This document shows, in pieces, positions 1 to 11,697 of a DNA stretch of 64,000 bases (within the stretch, counting starts at the first letter, position 1; each line of letters begins with the position of its first letter). The notes beneath the pieces were generated by a model that did not search any database, had not been told where the DNA came from, and saw only the letters and a program-made list of their open reading frames with translations. Origin of the DNA: Lactarius indigo (Eukaryota; Basidiomycota; Agaricomycetes; Russulales; Russulaceae); the NCBI GenBank assembly GCA_025766275.1, contig JAFKAC010000072.1, positions 1 to 64,000 on the forward strand, in the 5' to 3' direction. The position numbers were made by a program, and so were the translations under genes.

Positions 1-2
1 GT

Positions 3-567
3 GTCCTCCTTACGCCTACGGAACGTCGTAAACCTTGGGTTCTCTACCTTACCCCGGGTCTTCTCGCTGCAGAGCTTCTGCATATAACTTATGCTGTCGT
101 TGGCCTTCGAATCCTTCGCCATCTACTACTCCCCTCGCTTTCCCAGGTGGACGATTCAATGCCCCAGGACCTTTCTCCTCGTAGTGTCACAATATACTTA
201 GCTATCTCCCTCTTCAGCACGGCCATTCTATGCCCCCTAGAAGTGATTTCCACTCGTCTCGCTGTCCAGCGAAACCACGAGTCTGCGGAGTTTAACTCAG
301 TCGCTCAGGAAGAGGTTGGTGACACTGAAGATCTCCCAGAGTACTCCCCAGATGAAGATGTCATTGGGTATGGCTTTTTTCTCCCCTCAGCCACACTTAG
401 GCGTCTGATCTTGCACACATAAACCATATAGGCTGAGGAACGATGCGGATCCGTATTTGGGTCTCAGAGACTGCGCGAAGAGGATAATCGACGAGGAGGG
501 TTGGCGTGCTCTGTATCGCGGATGGTGGTTGACTATGTTGTTTGGCGTTTTCGGCGCATTCGCCTAA
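3..567 (+). CDS. Mitochondrial-carrier-like protein, 3' end (5' partial)
   Basis: Two exons are visible, 3-367 and 433-567, joined by a 65-nt GT-AG intron (donor gtatgg, acceptor atatag). The frame is open from the window edge, so the start lies upstream. The segment CPLEVISTRLAVQR matches the P-x-[DE]-x-x-[RK] signature that ends odd-numbered helices of mitochondrial carriers. After the intron, the pattern around GWRALYRGWW is the typical matrix-loop sequence before the last helix. Carriers of this family move metabolites across the mitochondrial inner membrane. The acidic linker before the intron (EEVGDTEDLPEYSPDED) is longer than in classical carriers, as in divergent Ugo1/SLC25A46-like members, so the substrate cannot be named. 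Family assignment is good; exact function is unknown. Confidence 0.7.
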
Positions 568-979
568 CTGATCATTTCCTGATTACGTCTCTTCATACGA
601 TAACTGTACAGTACAAAGAATGCCAACTGACTGCATTTTTCCGATTACGATCCAGGTCTGATGGTCATTGCCTTGCCAGGTCTCCATTGCATGAATTCCG
701 CGAAGCCCGGCCCAGGGTCACGTGATATATGACTCAGCCCGATTTCCCTGGTGTTCGGCGTTATTTATCCCCCACTTCCTTGGCAAACTAGGTGTCGACT
801 TTGTCGACTGTAACCTTGCTTGCGTTACCAACAAAAATTATCTAATGTATTATGTTATCGCTTGGTTTACTAGTGGTTGTCGTTTTCGGTTTTCGAGGTT
901 CTTTTCTGTGGAATGGTGGGGCTACGATTGGCGAACGTGAGTACTTTTTGTGTGTGAACGTTGCTGTTACTCACCGGTT
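568..979. other. Intergenic stretch, no gene recognised
   Basis: This lies between the carrier stop codon and the stop of the helicase fragment. It probably includes the 3' flank or terminus of the Helitron relic, but I could not fix a CTRR end or terminal hairpin with confidence. Short open frames here have no recognisable protein character. Confidence 0.4.
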
Positions 980-1744
980 TCAGGGGATCGCATGTGTAAA
1001 GTGGTGGTATTCTCCTGCATGGTACCTTTCAACCGTGTGTGCAGCCAACTCTTCCAGCCTAGTGTCCTCAGTCCGCAGAGTTTCGTTTGGATGCACAGTG
1101 AATAATCTCTTGTCAAAGTCGCGCAGAAGGCGTATCGTGTCCCTGCCTCGGCTGCGAGACAGTGCGATGTAAGCATTGAACCCATTTAATGACCCCGTCG
1201 GGGGTTTCCCTACGTCCACAATGACAGCCTTGAGAGTTTGCCCCTGGGCTTTAAAGTCGGTGAAAGCATATGCAGGGGTGAGTGCGAATTGTCGTCTCTT
1301 CACTGATATGCCGTTTTTCCCTCCGACTCTGAAAGTTTTTTCAATGGGAAGAATTGGGAGAACGCCTCGAGGCAGGCTCCCAACTTTCTGCTCAGTCTCC
1401 CCGAACGGTGTGAAGAGAATGGCAACAGGCGGAAAGTTGAGTTTTGTTGTTCCTGCATGGTTGTTTCCAATGTCTTCCCTGGCATCCAGGATAATGTCGG
1501 TCACAATTCCCCGAGAATCGTTGGCCAAGCCAGCATGGGGTGCGGTATTGGCAAGCAACATTGCCTTCATGCCAACTGCCAAATCAATCTTGTTGGGGAG
1601 ATTGTTCGTCTTGTCGATTTTTAAATGCGCAACGGTCAGTCTGTGTTGTTTAAAGAGAGGTCTTCCGGAGCAGGTGTCTTCTGCATAGAACACGTAGTGA
1701 ACGTGCCCTGTTCTGTTGCAATGTTGTTTAACCATGGCCTCATT
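980..1744 (-). pseudogene. Helitron Pif1-type helicase, C-terminal fragment
   Basis: The reading frame carries late superfamily-1B helicase features: AYAFTDFKAQGQTLK, which fits motif V of Pif1-type helicases, and ALSRSRGRDTIRLLR, which fits motif VI. In Helitrons this helicase is the C-terminal half of the Rep-Hel protein that drives rolling-circle transposition. The Walker motifs and the Rep nuclease domain are absent. The fragment is cut at its N-terminal side where copia-1 inserted (TSD TCATT at 1740-1744). The sequence beyond the other end of copia-1 does not read as helicase, apart from a possible short stretch with a stop, so the gene was probably already broken before the insertion. 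It is a relic and not expected to be functional. Confidence 0.75.
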
Positions 1745-1876
1745 TATTAGAGTCGTGCTGATCACGCCACACCGCTTCCAGGTCATGTGACACCCTTTAT
1801 ATACGCGTCTCGGTATACATACGTTGACCTTTAGTTGTTTGTACCATACCACTACTAAGGGTCCTCAGTTCGAACA
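1745..1876 (+). repeat. copia-1 5' LTR (132 bp)
   Basis: It matches the right-hand LTR at 21610-21791 over its whole length except for a 50-bp block present only on the right. It ends TTCGAACA immediately before the primer-binding site. A possible TATA-like stretch (TTTATATACGC) lies near 1797. Confidence 0.9.
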
Positions 1877-1890
1877 GGTTATGGGCCCTG
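1877..1890 (+). other. copia-1 primer-binding site (half-tRNA initiator Met)
   Basis: GGTTATGGGCCCTG directly follows the LTR. Its complement contains GGGCCCAUAACC, which is the anticodon stem-loop of eukaryotic initiator Met-tRNA (CAU anticodon). Copia of Drosophila and Ty5 of yeast prime from such an internal tRNA fragment. The same motif occurs in copia-2. Confidence 0.8.
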
Positions 1891-2035
1891 TCCCTTGAAC
1901 TGGTCCTCCCCTTACTAGTACGATCTAACGGCTCAACACTCTCCAATCGCTTCAGCGACCCAACTCCCCTCAGCTCATCCAGCGGTCTAAACACCACACT
2001 TCTTCATCCTTTCAACCTTCACTAGTCTCTACCTC

Positions 2036-4511
2036 ATGTCGACCACTGGCGGCTCAGGCAACACAGGCAGCTCAGGCAACACCCCCACCGGGGGATCTGG
2101 AGCTAGCAATCCACCAGGCGCCGCGGGCACTGGCAACACTACTGGCGGCACAGGAGGTTCCAGCGGACCAGCCAATGTCGTCATAAATGAAAAACAATTC
2201 ACATCAGATCCAAACTGGCCAGCGGAGCTTTGACTCGATCGTTTGAAATCCAACTGGGAGGAATGGGATCGACACTTGAACCTTGTCATCGACCAACGAA
2301 ACTTCTCCTATTACCTTGACGGATCACTTCCATGTCCTGATCCTGCCCTTCACCCAAGAGCGGCGCTCAACTGGAAGAGCTGCGATCGCGCCCTCCGCGC
2401 CTTCATCTTGGAACACATCTCAAACGCAGAATACGGAATCGCTAAGAAGTTCAAATATTCCCATGAAGTCTACGACGCTCTGCGGAAAAGCCACGAGAAC
2501 CTGGGCCCGCACGCCCAGGTCCACCTCATGAAGAAGGCTCTCGACGTCCGCGTCTCACTTGAGCCCCCACTAAACATATGCCGAACCTTAGATGACATCG
2601 ACAGCCTGCATGAACGATTCATCAAAATGGGGAAAATGGACGATGACAAACTCAAGATTCTCCTCTATATCAACTCACTCGACCCCCTTCCCCAATTGCA
2701 ATCGTCCATTAATGAAATGCTGTCGAACGCGTCCATCACATCCGTCGAAGTCAAAGAGTGCGTTCTTCGCGAGGAACAGTTGCTCCAACGGCGCGAAGTC
2801 TTGGGCATGCCACTCACCACTGTACAGGGAGAGAATACTGCTCTGGCGGCAACCACGAGCATGACCAAAACCAGACCGGCCTGTGCCAACTGCAAACGCA
2901 GCAACCATCGCACCGAGTTTTGCATCTCCCCGGGAGGCCAGATGGCAGGCAAATCCCTTGACGAAGCGCGGGCGGCGCAGAGGACTGCTGCGGTGACCAG
3001 ACAGCAATCGCGCTCAAACCGCAACAACAGCACCAACCAGACCAACAACGTGCCGCAAGCGGCAGCTGCCACAGAACCGCCGAAATGCAACAACACCGTA
3101 ACCATCAACGGGAAGTGCTACATGCTCATCTCCAAAGCCAACACGACCACACAGCCCGTGAACAGCGTGGATGCAGATTCCGCCTCCATCGCTATGGCCG
3201 AATACGATCAGGAGGAGTACTACGCAATGCTTGCTACTACCGGGGATGCGCGCGCTTCTATCAACTGGGCCGAAAACGCTGCAGCACCTAACGTGCCCCC
3301 TGAAGGCACTGTGGCTTACTCAACAACGCCCCGTAGCTCGGCACGCGTGGCTGAAATGCCATTCATCCTCGATACAGGCGCAACCTGCCATATCTCACCA
3401 GATGCATCCGACTTCAAAAATCTTCGGAACATCCCGCGTCACCCAGTCAAGGGGCTCGCTGGATCTGCCATCTATGCCGTCGGTGTGGGTGACATCGAGC
3501 TGCGTATCGCCAGCGGCCATACCCTACGCTTGACCAACGTCCTTTACATCCCAGACTCAACTGTGCAACTGATCTCCATACCTGCCCTGAACAGTTGCGG
3601 CAACTATACCACCCACTTCGACTCCAAAACCTGCTAGGTCACCAACAAAAGCAACACTGTGCTCGTGCGCGGCGTCCTCTCGCCTACGAAGCGCCTTTAC
3701 ACCCTCACCACGCAAACCCCGTCCACCTTGGCAAGAGGACGGCAACCTGCAAAGCAACCCACCGCCTTGTACGCCAGGGTGCCAGATGTAGAGACCTGGC
3801 ACCGCCGGCTCGGTCACTGCAACAATCGCACAGTGATCGAAATGGCAAAGGGTAATGTCTCCACAGGTATGCCGATCGATTTATCCTCACTGCCAGCCAA
3901 ATGTGATCACTGCGCACTCGGCAAGCAGTCCTGATCATCAGTTGCACTCTCGAAAATCTATCAACGGTCGACCCCCTGTGTCCTAATCGGGTATGCTCCT
4001 CACTCAAAGGCTTATCGCCTCTGGGACCCCTCCTCTTCTCGCGTCTTTAATTCTTACCATGTCACATTTAAAGAACATCTAGATTCTGAACCATCTCCCC
4101 TACACCCCGGTACTGTACTCGGCATGTCTTCTTCTTCCGCACCTCCTTCTTGGGATTCCCCCGGCCCTACACCGAAGTTCCCCAATACGGATATATCAGA
4201 GCAACCGTTTTCTTCACTTTCATTACCTAATGATGACCCCAGTCTTGATTGCCTCACCCCTTACGATACCGTCGCACATGACTCTAATCCTACAATAGAT
4301 AACAAAACCAATAACGTCAATCCTACAATCGATAGCAACTCCAATAACGTCAATCCTACAGCACCGGCAAACACCTCCATCCCTCAAATAATCACCACCA
4401 ATCCCCCCACAAACCTTCCACCCCTCCTTCCCCTCTCTCCGATGACTCCCCTTTCCCCATCCCCTGAACTGTACATACCGCCTCCCCCTCCGCGGCGCAC
4501 CTCCCGTGTCC
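2036..4511 (+). pseudogene. copia-1 gag-protease-integrase remnant (5' part of polyprotein)
   Basis: One reading frame runs from ATG 2036 (Gly/Ser/Thr-rich start) through a copia-type Gag, a CCHC-like knuckle near CANCKRSNHRTEFC, a protease with LDTGATCHIS, a GAG-pre-integrase domain (ETWHRRLGHCNN) and the C-terminal integrase region (LIGYAPHSKAYRLWD). It is broken by in-frame stops at 2231 (TGA), 3635 (TAG) and 3932 (TGA). Each can be explained by one C-to-T change from CGA or CAG. The catalytic DDE core of integrase is missing between about 3935 and 3985, an internal deletion that kept the frame. Pro/Thr/Asn-rich linker sequence follows to the point where gypsy-A inserted. The remainder is at 19539-21437. 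Confidence 0.88.
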
Positions 4512-4516
4512 CCGTG

Positions 4517-4857
4517 TGTCACGCCCACGTGACATCACGGTCACGAAACTCGCCATGTCAAATCGATTGCCAGTGAACGTCTTTCTTGCCAGCTGTCTCA
4601 GCCACGTATGATGTCCTTTTGCCAGCTCACCAGTAGTTCGTAAATACCAGAAAACAGTCCCGAAAACCACTAGTCTGTACGAGTATAAAGATGTAGCCAT
4701 AGAGTAGTACATCCTTGTCTACTCTTCGTTTCAATCCAAGTAGTTCTCCTTCTCACTTGCGTGCCATCGTGCATTCCAAGCAGCATACTTCACTTGTGTA
4801 AAACGCAAGTCCTCGATAATCGACTTCGTCGCGGAACGGTCCACTGGAACCGTGACA
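4517..4857 (+). repeat. gypsy-A 5' LTR (341 bp)
   Basis: Same length as the 3' LTR at 19193-19533, with two differences (near 4555 and 4573), both TpG here against CpG there. It starts TGTCACG and ends GTGACA. Confidence 0.95.
4684..4726 (+). promoter_or_regulatory. gypsy-A LTR promoter and predicted self-primer
   Basis: A TATAAAG box at 4684-4690 is followed, 33 nt from its first base, by GTCTACTCTT (4717-4726). This 10-mer is perfectly complementary to AAGAGTAGAC at 4859-4868 just inside the element. If transcription starts at 4717, the RNA 5' end could fold back and prime minus-strand synthesis, as described for Tf1 of fission yeast. The start site is inferred from TATA spacing only. Confidence 0.6.
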
Positions 4858-4858
4858 T

Positions 4859-4868
4859 AAGAGTAGAC
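4859..4868 (+). other. gypsy-A primer-binding site (self-priming type)
   Basis: AAGAGTAGAC begins two bases after the LTR end and pairs over 10 nt with the predicted RNA 5' end at 4717-4726. I see no match to a tRNA 3' end or anticodon arm. Confidence 0.6.
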
Positions 4869-4886
4869 CCCCTACTCCCTCGCTAG

Positions 4887-7800
4887 GCGACACAGCGCAC
4901 AAGTGTCGCACGAACGAAACTGGCAGAAGCCCCGGACGGACAGTTCGCATATATCGAACCGGCAAATGACATAAACGATAGTACCGAAAAACGACTGGTA
5001 CTCAGGCGGACAGCACCGAACCTCACAGACCTCACGACTAAAGGCCTCGTGTGGGAACACCACAGAGGATACACACTCGAACGAACACCGGATCCGAGTC
5101 TCGACGTCGAATACTTCGAAAATGAAAACGCGTGGTACGAAGTACTACTTGATTACCCGGGCTGGGCGACGTATAACAGCGCTCGCGTCGAACGACCGCA
5201 CGACTGGGGACTACGCCTAAGATCTGATATCCAAACTGTCCCAGTTTACGACTGGAACACCCACCGATTAGCCGTTGCCTCATTAAAACGAAAAGGAAAG
5301 CGTCGCTCACCACAACAACCCCCACCGTTTACACCACTCCCATTTCCGACTGTAACTCCACCCACTCCAATGGCAAGTGGATCTGGTAGCACAACCTCGA
5401 CAGCTACGACCAATGGACCCCTCCAAGGGGGAGCGCCCACGTATTTTAATGGAGATAGAGCAAAAAGCGCTCAATTCCTACACGAATTCAATCAGTATCG
5501 ACGAGTAAATCGGACGAACGAACGGATGGTATCACCATACCAACGAGTAGCTCTGGCGTTAACCCTTATCCGGGGACCAGACGTGGAAAACTGGAATCAG
5601 TCACAAGATAAAAAGCTAGACGAGAAAATCAATCACGCCACGCACCCCATAGCCGAAACCGACGAACGACTATGGGACAAGTTCGTCATCGATTTCAAAA
5701 ACGCCTGGACAGACACCCTCAGCAAACAGACCGCTTATGCTAAACTCACCGCCCTGTCGATGAACGGAGAGGCCATCGACGAATACATCGCCCGATTTGA
5801 ACAACTTGCTGAGGCTGCAGGATGGGACATGACAGCCATCGGCACAGTAGACCTATTCCGGCGAGGTCTAAAGAAAGGACTCCTAGTCGCTTGCTTAAAA
5901 CGAGGGGTTATGCCCGTCACTATGGACGACTGGAAAGTCGCGACACGAGAAGAAGTACAGCGATTCCGCACAATCACCAATTGCGTAGCAGCCCTGGGAA
6001 AAGGGACAGTACCACCGCCAAAGCCTATCGCACCCTGTCCAGCTCCACGAAATGACGTGGTACCAATGGACGTAGACGCAGTCAATACCTTCACGCCGCG
6101 TCAGCGCACTCCTCAGGAACAGGCGGAGTGGGAACGTTGTAGGAAGGAAGGTCTCTGCTTCCGTTGTAAACAATCGGGGCACCTATCCCGCGACTGTCCA
6201 AAGAAACGGACGGGTCCTAGCCGTATTAACGAAATTGCCACTGCACCGGTACAACAACCAACAACTACCCCAGCACCGCTGTTAGATAAAACAACACTGA
6301 TGTCCGGACTCTTGGGCTTATCAGGTACCGATCGAAAGCAAATGATCTCGCAAATGCTTATCGAAGTCGGACTCGACGACGACGACGACCTAGATGGAGA
6401 TAATGCGACCGAGATTAACGTCATATCATCAAATAGCGATACAACCCTCACCATACCAGTCGACGTCGAGCGCGAACATGGGGTACTGGCACTACTCGAC
6501 TCCAGAGCTTCGCAAAACTTCATCGATCCTGTTCTCGTCCAGAGACTCGCGATGACTACGATCAGCGTCCCTGCACGACAAGCATACAACGCGGATGGAA
6601 CCCCCAATTTGACAGGGACCATCACCAAGGCGTGCCCCGTCACGTTCACCTGGGAAGGGAACAGATATAACACTCACCTCTACGTTACTACGTTGGGACG
6701 ACCACGCATCATACTGGGCCACACATGGTTCAAAGACACCAATCCCGACATCGATTGGTCGACAAATCAGCTACTCGGGGGAACCAGACGACTTACCTAT
6801 GAACGGTGCGACGCGATCTGTACCATCGCACAACAGATGGCAGAAAAGTTCGGTTCGAACGGAACCGAAAAACTACCACCACAGTACGAACGGTACGCCA
6901 CTGTCTTTTCGGAAGAAGCCGCCAAGCGATTCCCACCCGAACGAGTGGACGACCACGTGATTACCTTACTTCCGGACGCTCCGCCCACGCTCCAGTGCAA
7001 AATATATCCGTTAAACGCTAAAGAGATGGAACACTTAGACGAATTTTTGCACGAACATCTCGAAAAAGGATACATCCGCGAGTCAAAGTCACATTATGCA
7101 TCGTCATTTTTCTTTTTAAAGAAAAAGGACGGTAAACTACGCCCCGTCCAGGATTACAAACCGCTGAATAAAATCACGGTTAGAGATACCTATCCGATCC
7201 CGCTGATCTCCAACATCCTGGACCGATTGACCGATAAAACCTTGTTCACGAAGTTCGATATACGATGGGGATATAACAATATCCGCATCAAAGACGGTGA
7301 CCAATGGAAAGCCGCGTTCAAAACACCTCGCGGATTATTCGAACCCATGGTCATGTATTTTGGACTTACAAATTCACCAGCTACTTTCGTACGTGCGATG
7401 AATCGAATCTTTCGCAGCCTACTCAATCAGCACCCCGCGGAGTTGTTCGTCTACATGGACGACATACTCATCGCTACCACCCATGACATCCAACGACACC
7501 GTATAATCGTTAACAAAGTCCTGCAGGTCCTCCTCGACGAGAGTTATTTCTTAAAACTCTCAAAGTGCGAGTTCGAACGTACTGAGATCGACTATCTCGG
7601 TATGACCATCGCTAACGGGACAATTCGCATGGGCCAGGACAAAATATCAGGCTTACACGACTGGCCTCGTCAATTAACCACTGTCAAACAGGTGCGCAGC
7701 GTCCTCGGCGTCCTGGGATATCAACGACCCTTTATCCCGCGATACGCACACCTCGCCCAGCCGCTTACACAACTTCTGCGCAAAGACGTCTTGTTCGAGT

Positions 7801-10800
7801 GGACCGCGGAGCATACTACGGCTCTCGATACCCTCATCTCCCTCGCTTGTTCGCGCCCCGCACTAAGACAACCGGACGCTGATCTACCCTACTCCCTCCA
7901 AACCGACGCCTCTCTGTACGCCATTGGCGCAATCCTCACACAACCAGATTCACGGAATAAACATCAAGCAATCGGATACTTCTCCCAGGCATTCTCTTCT
8001 GCCGAACGAAATTACGATGTGTACAATCGCGAATTTCTCGCTCTCGTTCGTGGCCTCGAACATTGGCGACACCTCCTGGTAGCCGCACGACATCCGGTGA
8101 CCGTCTTCACTGACCATGCCAATCTTCTACACTACCGCTCTCCACAGCATATCAACTGTCGCGTTGCGCGCTTGGTCAACATCCTTGCTGATTACGATCT
8201 CCGCCTTCGTCATGTGCCCGGACCTACCCTTCACGCTGACTCACTTTCTCGCCATCCAGCACTCGTACCTGCCAGCGACGATAACACCGGCGTCGTCGTT
8301 TTACCACCCGCCTACTTCATCAACACCGCCCGCATCGTCTCCCTCGACGACCGGTGTCGTCAAGCACAACTTCTCGCTCTTCCCGCGGATTGGGTCGACC
8401 GTTACCATTTAGAATGGTCACCGACCTCCCCTCCCCTTGCCTTTCACCGAGGGCGCCTTGTGATCGTGGACGATCTCACCCTAAGGAGGGGGGTGATCGA
8501 ATCCTTCCACGATTCGATTACCGCCGGTCATCCCGGCCAGACCAAAACCATACAGGCAATACAAAAACACTATTGGTGGCCGAACATGACAAAGGACATT
8601 GCGGACTACGTCCTCGGCTGCCATACCTGTCAAGCTAATAAAAATCTGCCAGGTCGTCCAAAACCGCCGATCTCACCCATCTACCCTACAGAAACAGCGC
8701 TGCCGTTCCACGTCGTAGCCCTCGATTTTATCGTCAAATTGCCTAAATCGGGAAAGTACGATACCATCCTTACAATCACTGATCAAGGATGTTCGAAGGC
8801 CAGCATATTCATTCCGTGTCGAGAGGCGATAGACGCAGAACAGACAGCGGCGCTATATCTTCGATACGTAGTGCCACACTACGGACTCCCCACCAAAGTA
8901 ATATCCAATAGAGATCCGCGCTTTACCGCCGCGTTCACCAGGGCTCTGTGCGCTACACTAAAAGTAGAGCAAAACATCAGTACTGCCTACCACCCACGCA
9001 CGGATGGTCAATCGGAGCATACTAACCAACGCCTAGAACAATACTTACGAGTCTTCTCGAATTATCAACAGAATGATTGGGCGAGATGGTTGCCGATAGC
9101 ACAGTACACTCTTAATTCATGGACGTCCGAAACAACTCGGAAAACACCATTCGAACTACTTGTAGGATTCACACCCCACGTCCACCAACCCACTTCGAAC
9201 GCCACTCCATCACCTAGAGCGACCGACAGACTCACGGAACTCCAGGAAGTTCGACGACAGGCAAGGGATGCCATGAGGACGACCCAGTTGAGATGGGTAA
9301 AGGAAACGCCGTATCAACCTTATCGCATCGGCGATAAAGTCTGGCTGGACGCCACAAACCTAAAAACAACCCATCCTACAACGAAATTGGCACCTCGTCG
9401 ATACGGACCTTTTCTCGTCACACAGCGTATCTCGGACATCGCCTATGCTCTACAACTACCGGCGACGTGGCGCATCCACAACACCTTCCACGCAGGGTTA
9501 CTCACGCCCTATAGAACTACCGAGATCAATGGTGCCAAAGAAAACAGCCCCCCACCAGACCTTATCGACGGAGAGCAAGAATGGGAAGTGGAACGACTTC
9601 TCGATTATCGCACCTTCGGTCGCCGAAGAACGCCGCAATATCTAGTTCGATGGAAGGGGTACACTGCGGCGCACGATAGCTGGGAACCAGAATCAAATTT
9701 ACGAGCCCCAGATCTCATCCGCGAATATAAGGCCTCGCACAACGCAACAATCAACTCCATCACCCTCATGGATAACGCCCCACCTCGTCATCCACCACAG
9801 TACCCGTGGATCTCTGACAGCGACACACCTCAATGGTTGCGCGCACAAGTTAACCGCAAAGTCGAACGGTGGGCCAACGTCGGCCCCACGTATGATGCGC
9901 GGGAAAATTCTCCGCGTTCCCGCGAGGACATGTGGGGCCTCAGCACCTATATCACCCCACAAGGGTTACATCGACGACACTCACAGGCCCGCACTAATCG
10001 TCGACAGAGACTACTTAGAGAGGCTCTAGAACAAATCGCTCAGGAGGAAGAAGAAGCCGGGCTTTGGGAAGGACCCCAGTCACCTCTGACACCGGCACCT
10101 GAGATACCGCGTCTAACCCCACCATCTCCGGCTAAACCAACTCTAGCTCTGCGCATCGCCAACCCAACCCCAACGTCGCCTCAGCACCCGCTGCCCCCGC
10201 GACCCAGTAACCCACAGGGAACGGACCAATCTCGATCACTTCTTGACAGAATCGAGCGACCAGACCGGCACTGGACCATGACGCTTCCCACTAACAACTA
10301 TGTTATGGAGATACCGCTCGCTAACGGAACTAGGGGGCGAGCTCCATTCGTTCAGTTTCTGATCGACCAGCGCGATCGACCAGTAATCATCGCTACCGAA
10401 GGACGTAACCAGCCCATCTACTACGGGCCGCTATTCGCCAAGCCTCGCAGCGGCCCAGATCTCCCTTCGGATTCGCCAGATACTAGAGACTTATTCCGCG
10501 CGGATCATCCCGCGCGACGAGAGGTCGACCAAGCCATGTATCTGCTCGCCGACCCAGGAGTCACCGCGGATGTACATCGCCTCCGCGCGTCTCTTGTCAG
10601 ACGTGACCAACTTGTATCGCGAATGAAGGAAACCGAGCGAGCGTGGAGCGAGTGGAGCACCGAGGCTGACGAAATCGATCAACGTCTGGCCAATGCACGT
10701 GCAGCTTCACGCCTGCGCCCATATCTGTCGGATCCTCTCCCCACCCTTTTACCATTTGCCACCATACGTATGAACAACACCGATCGATGGCTCGACCATC

Positions 10801-11144
10801 ACCGCGTACCGATTATTGGGTCGGAGATCGTACTCCCTGTGCCACCGCGCCAACCATTACGCACTTACGCTCAAACTGCTCAGGTCTCACGCCATATCCA
10901 GTTCCCTGCGCTCCACGGAGAAGCATCCGTCGCCAGTCAGATAGCCGAAGAAGATCAACGTGCGTCGCGCCACAACAGGCGAGGACTCCCCGCGTGCAAT
11001 CATTGCGACAGCGAGGAGCATCTCTCATTCGAGTGCCGTGCACCTCACGACAAGTGCGCGACTCGTCGCGTGTGCCACGTCCCTACAACTCACGCTCACT
11101 CTCGTACGTATTGCGCCTGGCTTGCCATGCTTGGACGCACGGTC
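4887..11144 (+). CDS. gypsy-A Gag-Pol polyprotein with chromodomain and C-terminal extension
   Basis: A single open frame begins after a stop at 4884 and has no ATG before the conserved N-terminal part. CTG at 4920, with A at -3 and G at +4, is a possible start. Numbering residues from GTG 5049: retrotransposon Gag about 200-320; knuckle CFRCKQSGHLSRDC from 370; protease LLDSRAS with D484; reverse transcriptase with YMDD at 802-805; RNase H about 945-1090; zinc-binding HHCC then integrase core (D1226, E1323); chromodomain about 1508-1560; then some 470 residues with an unknown domain (YYGPLFAKP) and a second CCHC knuckle (C1983-C1996). Two likely inactivating changes: protease D-S-G is D-S-R, and the second catalytic Asp of integrase is Asn (SNRDPRF). 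The last codons are displaced to 19033-19181 by gypsy-B. Confidence 0.9.
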
Positions 11145-11666
11145 TGTTACGTCGTCACGACGTTAGCCTGACGTAGGCCCGGGTGGCAGTAACGACTTAG
11201 CGATATTTCTGCGTGTCAACTTGAAGACGTGGAAGTCCAAGCCCTTGCTTCGGTGAATACACGAAGGTACACCGGCAAGTCAAAAGGGGTCTTTGTCTCG
11301 AACAAAGTCGGACAACTCGATGAGAGAGAGACGAAGAGAAGAGAGGACAAGTGACGATTCAAGAAGACCAAGATGGCGTTTCTTGGTCTTCACAAGACAG
11401 TTTAAATACACAAACCAGCAGGCTTAGAAGCGCTGCTATGAGTCACAGTAGGTAGCGTCCAACGTGTCGCGTAAGTAGCTCGAACCCTAATACTACTACT
11501 ACTAGTATTAGTGGCATAGTCCTCAGTCAGCAATCTCGTACACAATCTCCTATCGTACTCGTATCGCCTATCGTAAGTCCGCAACTAATCTACCTTACCG
11601 CCGTAGTTGCAACCGGTACAGTAAGGGTTACCTCGCACGAGAGCCCATACAAGTCGCAACGTGACA
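11145..11666 (-). repeat. gypsy-B 3' LTR (522 bp)
   Basis: Identical by eye to the other LTR at 18511-19032. On the plus strand it starts TGTTACGTCG and ends CAACGTGACA. It contains an 11-bp-arm palindrome AAGACCAAGA...TCTTGGTCTT next to a TATTTAAA box. Confidence 0.96.
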
Positions 11667-11697
11667 TCACCTCCCTTTTAAGCGTGAGACCCCAGAC

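Noticed and set aside
4966..4974. ATG near 4966 as start of gypsy-A Gag
   Set aside because: It is out of phase with Gag and stops after two codons.
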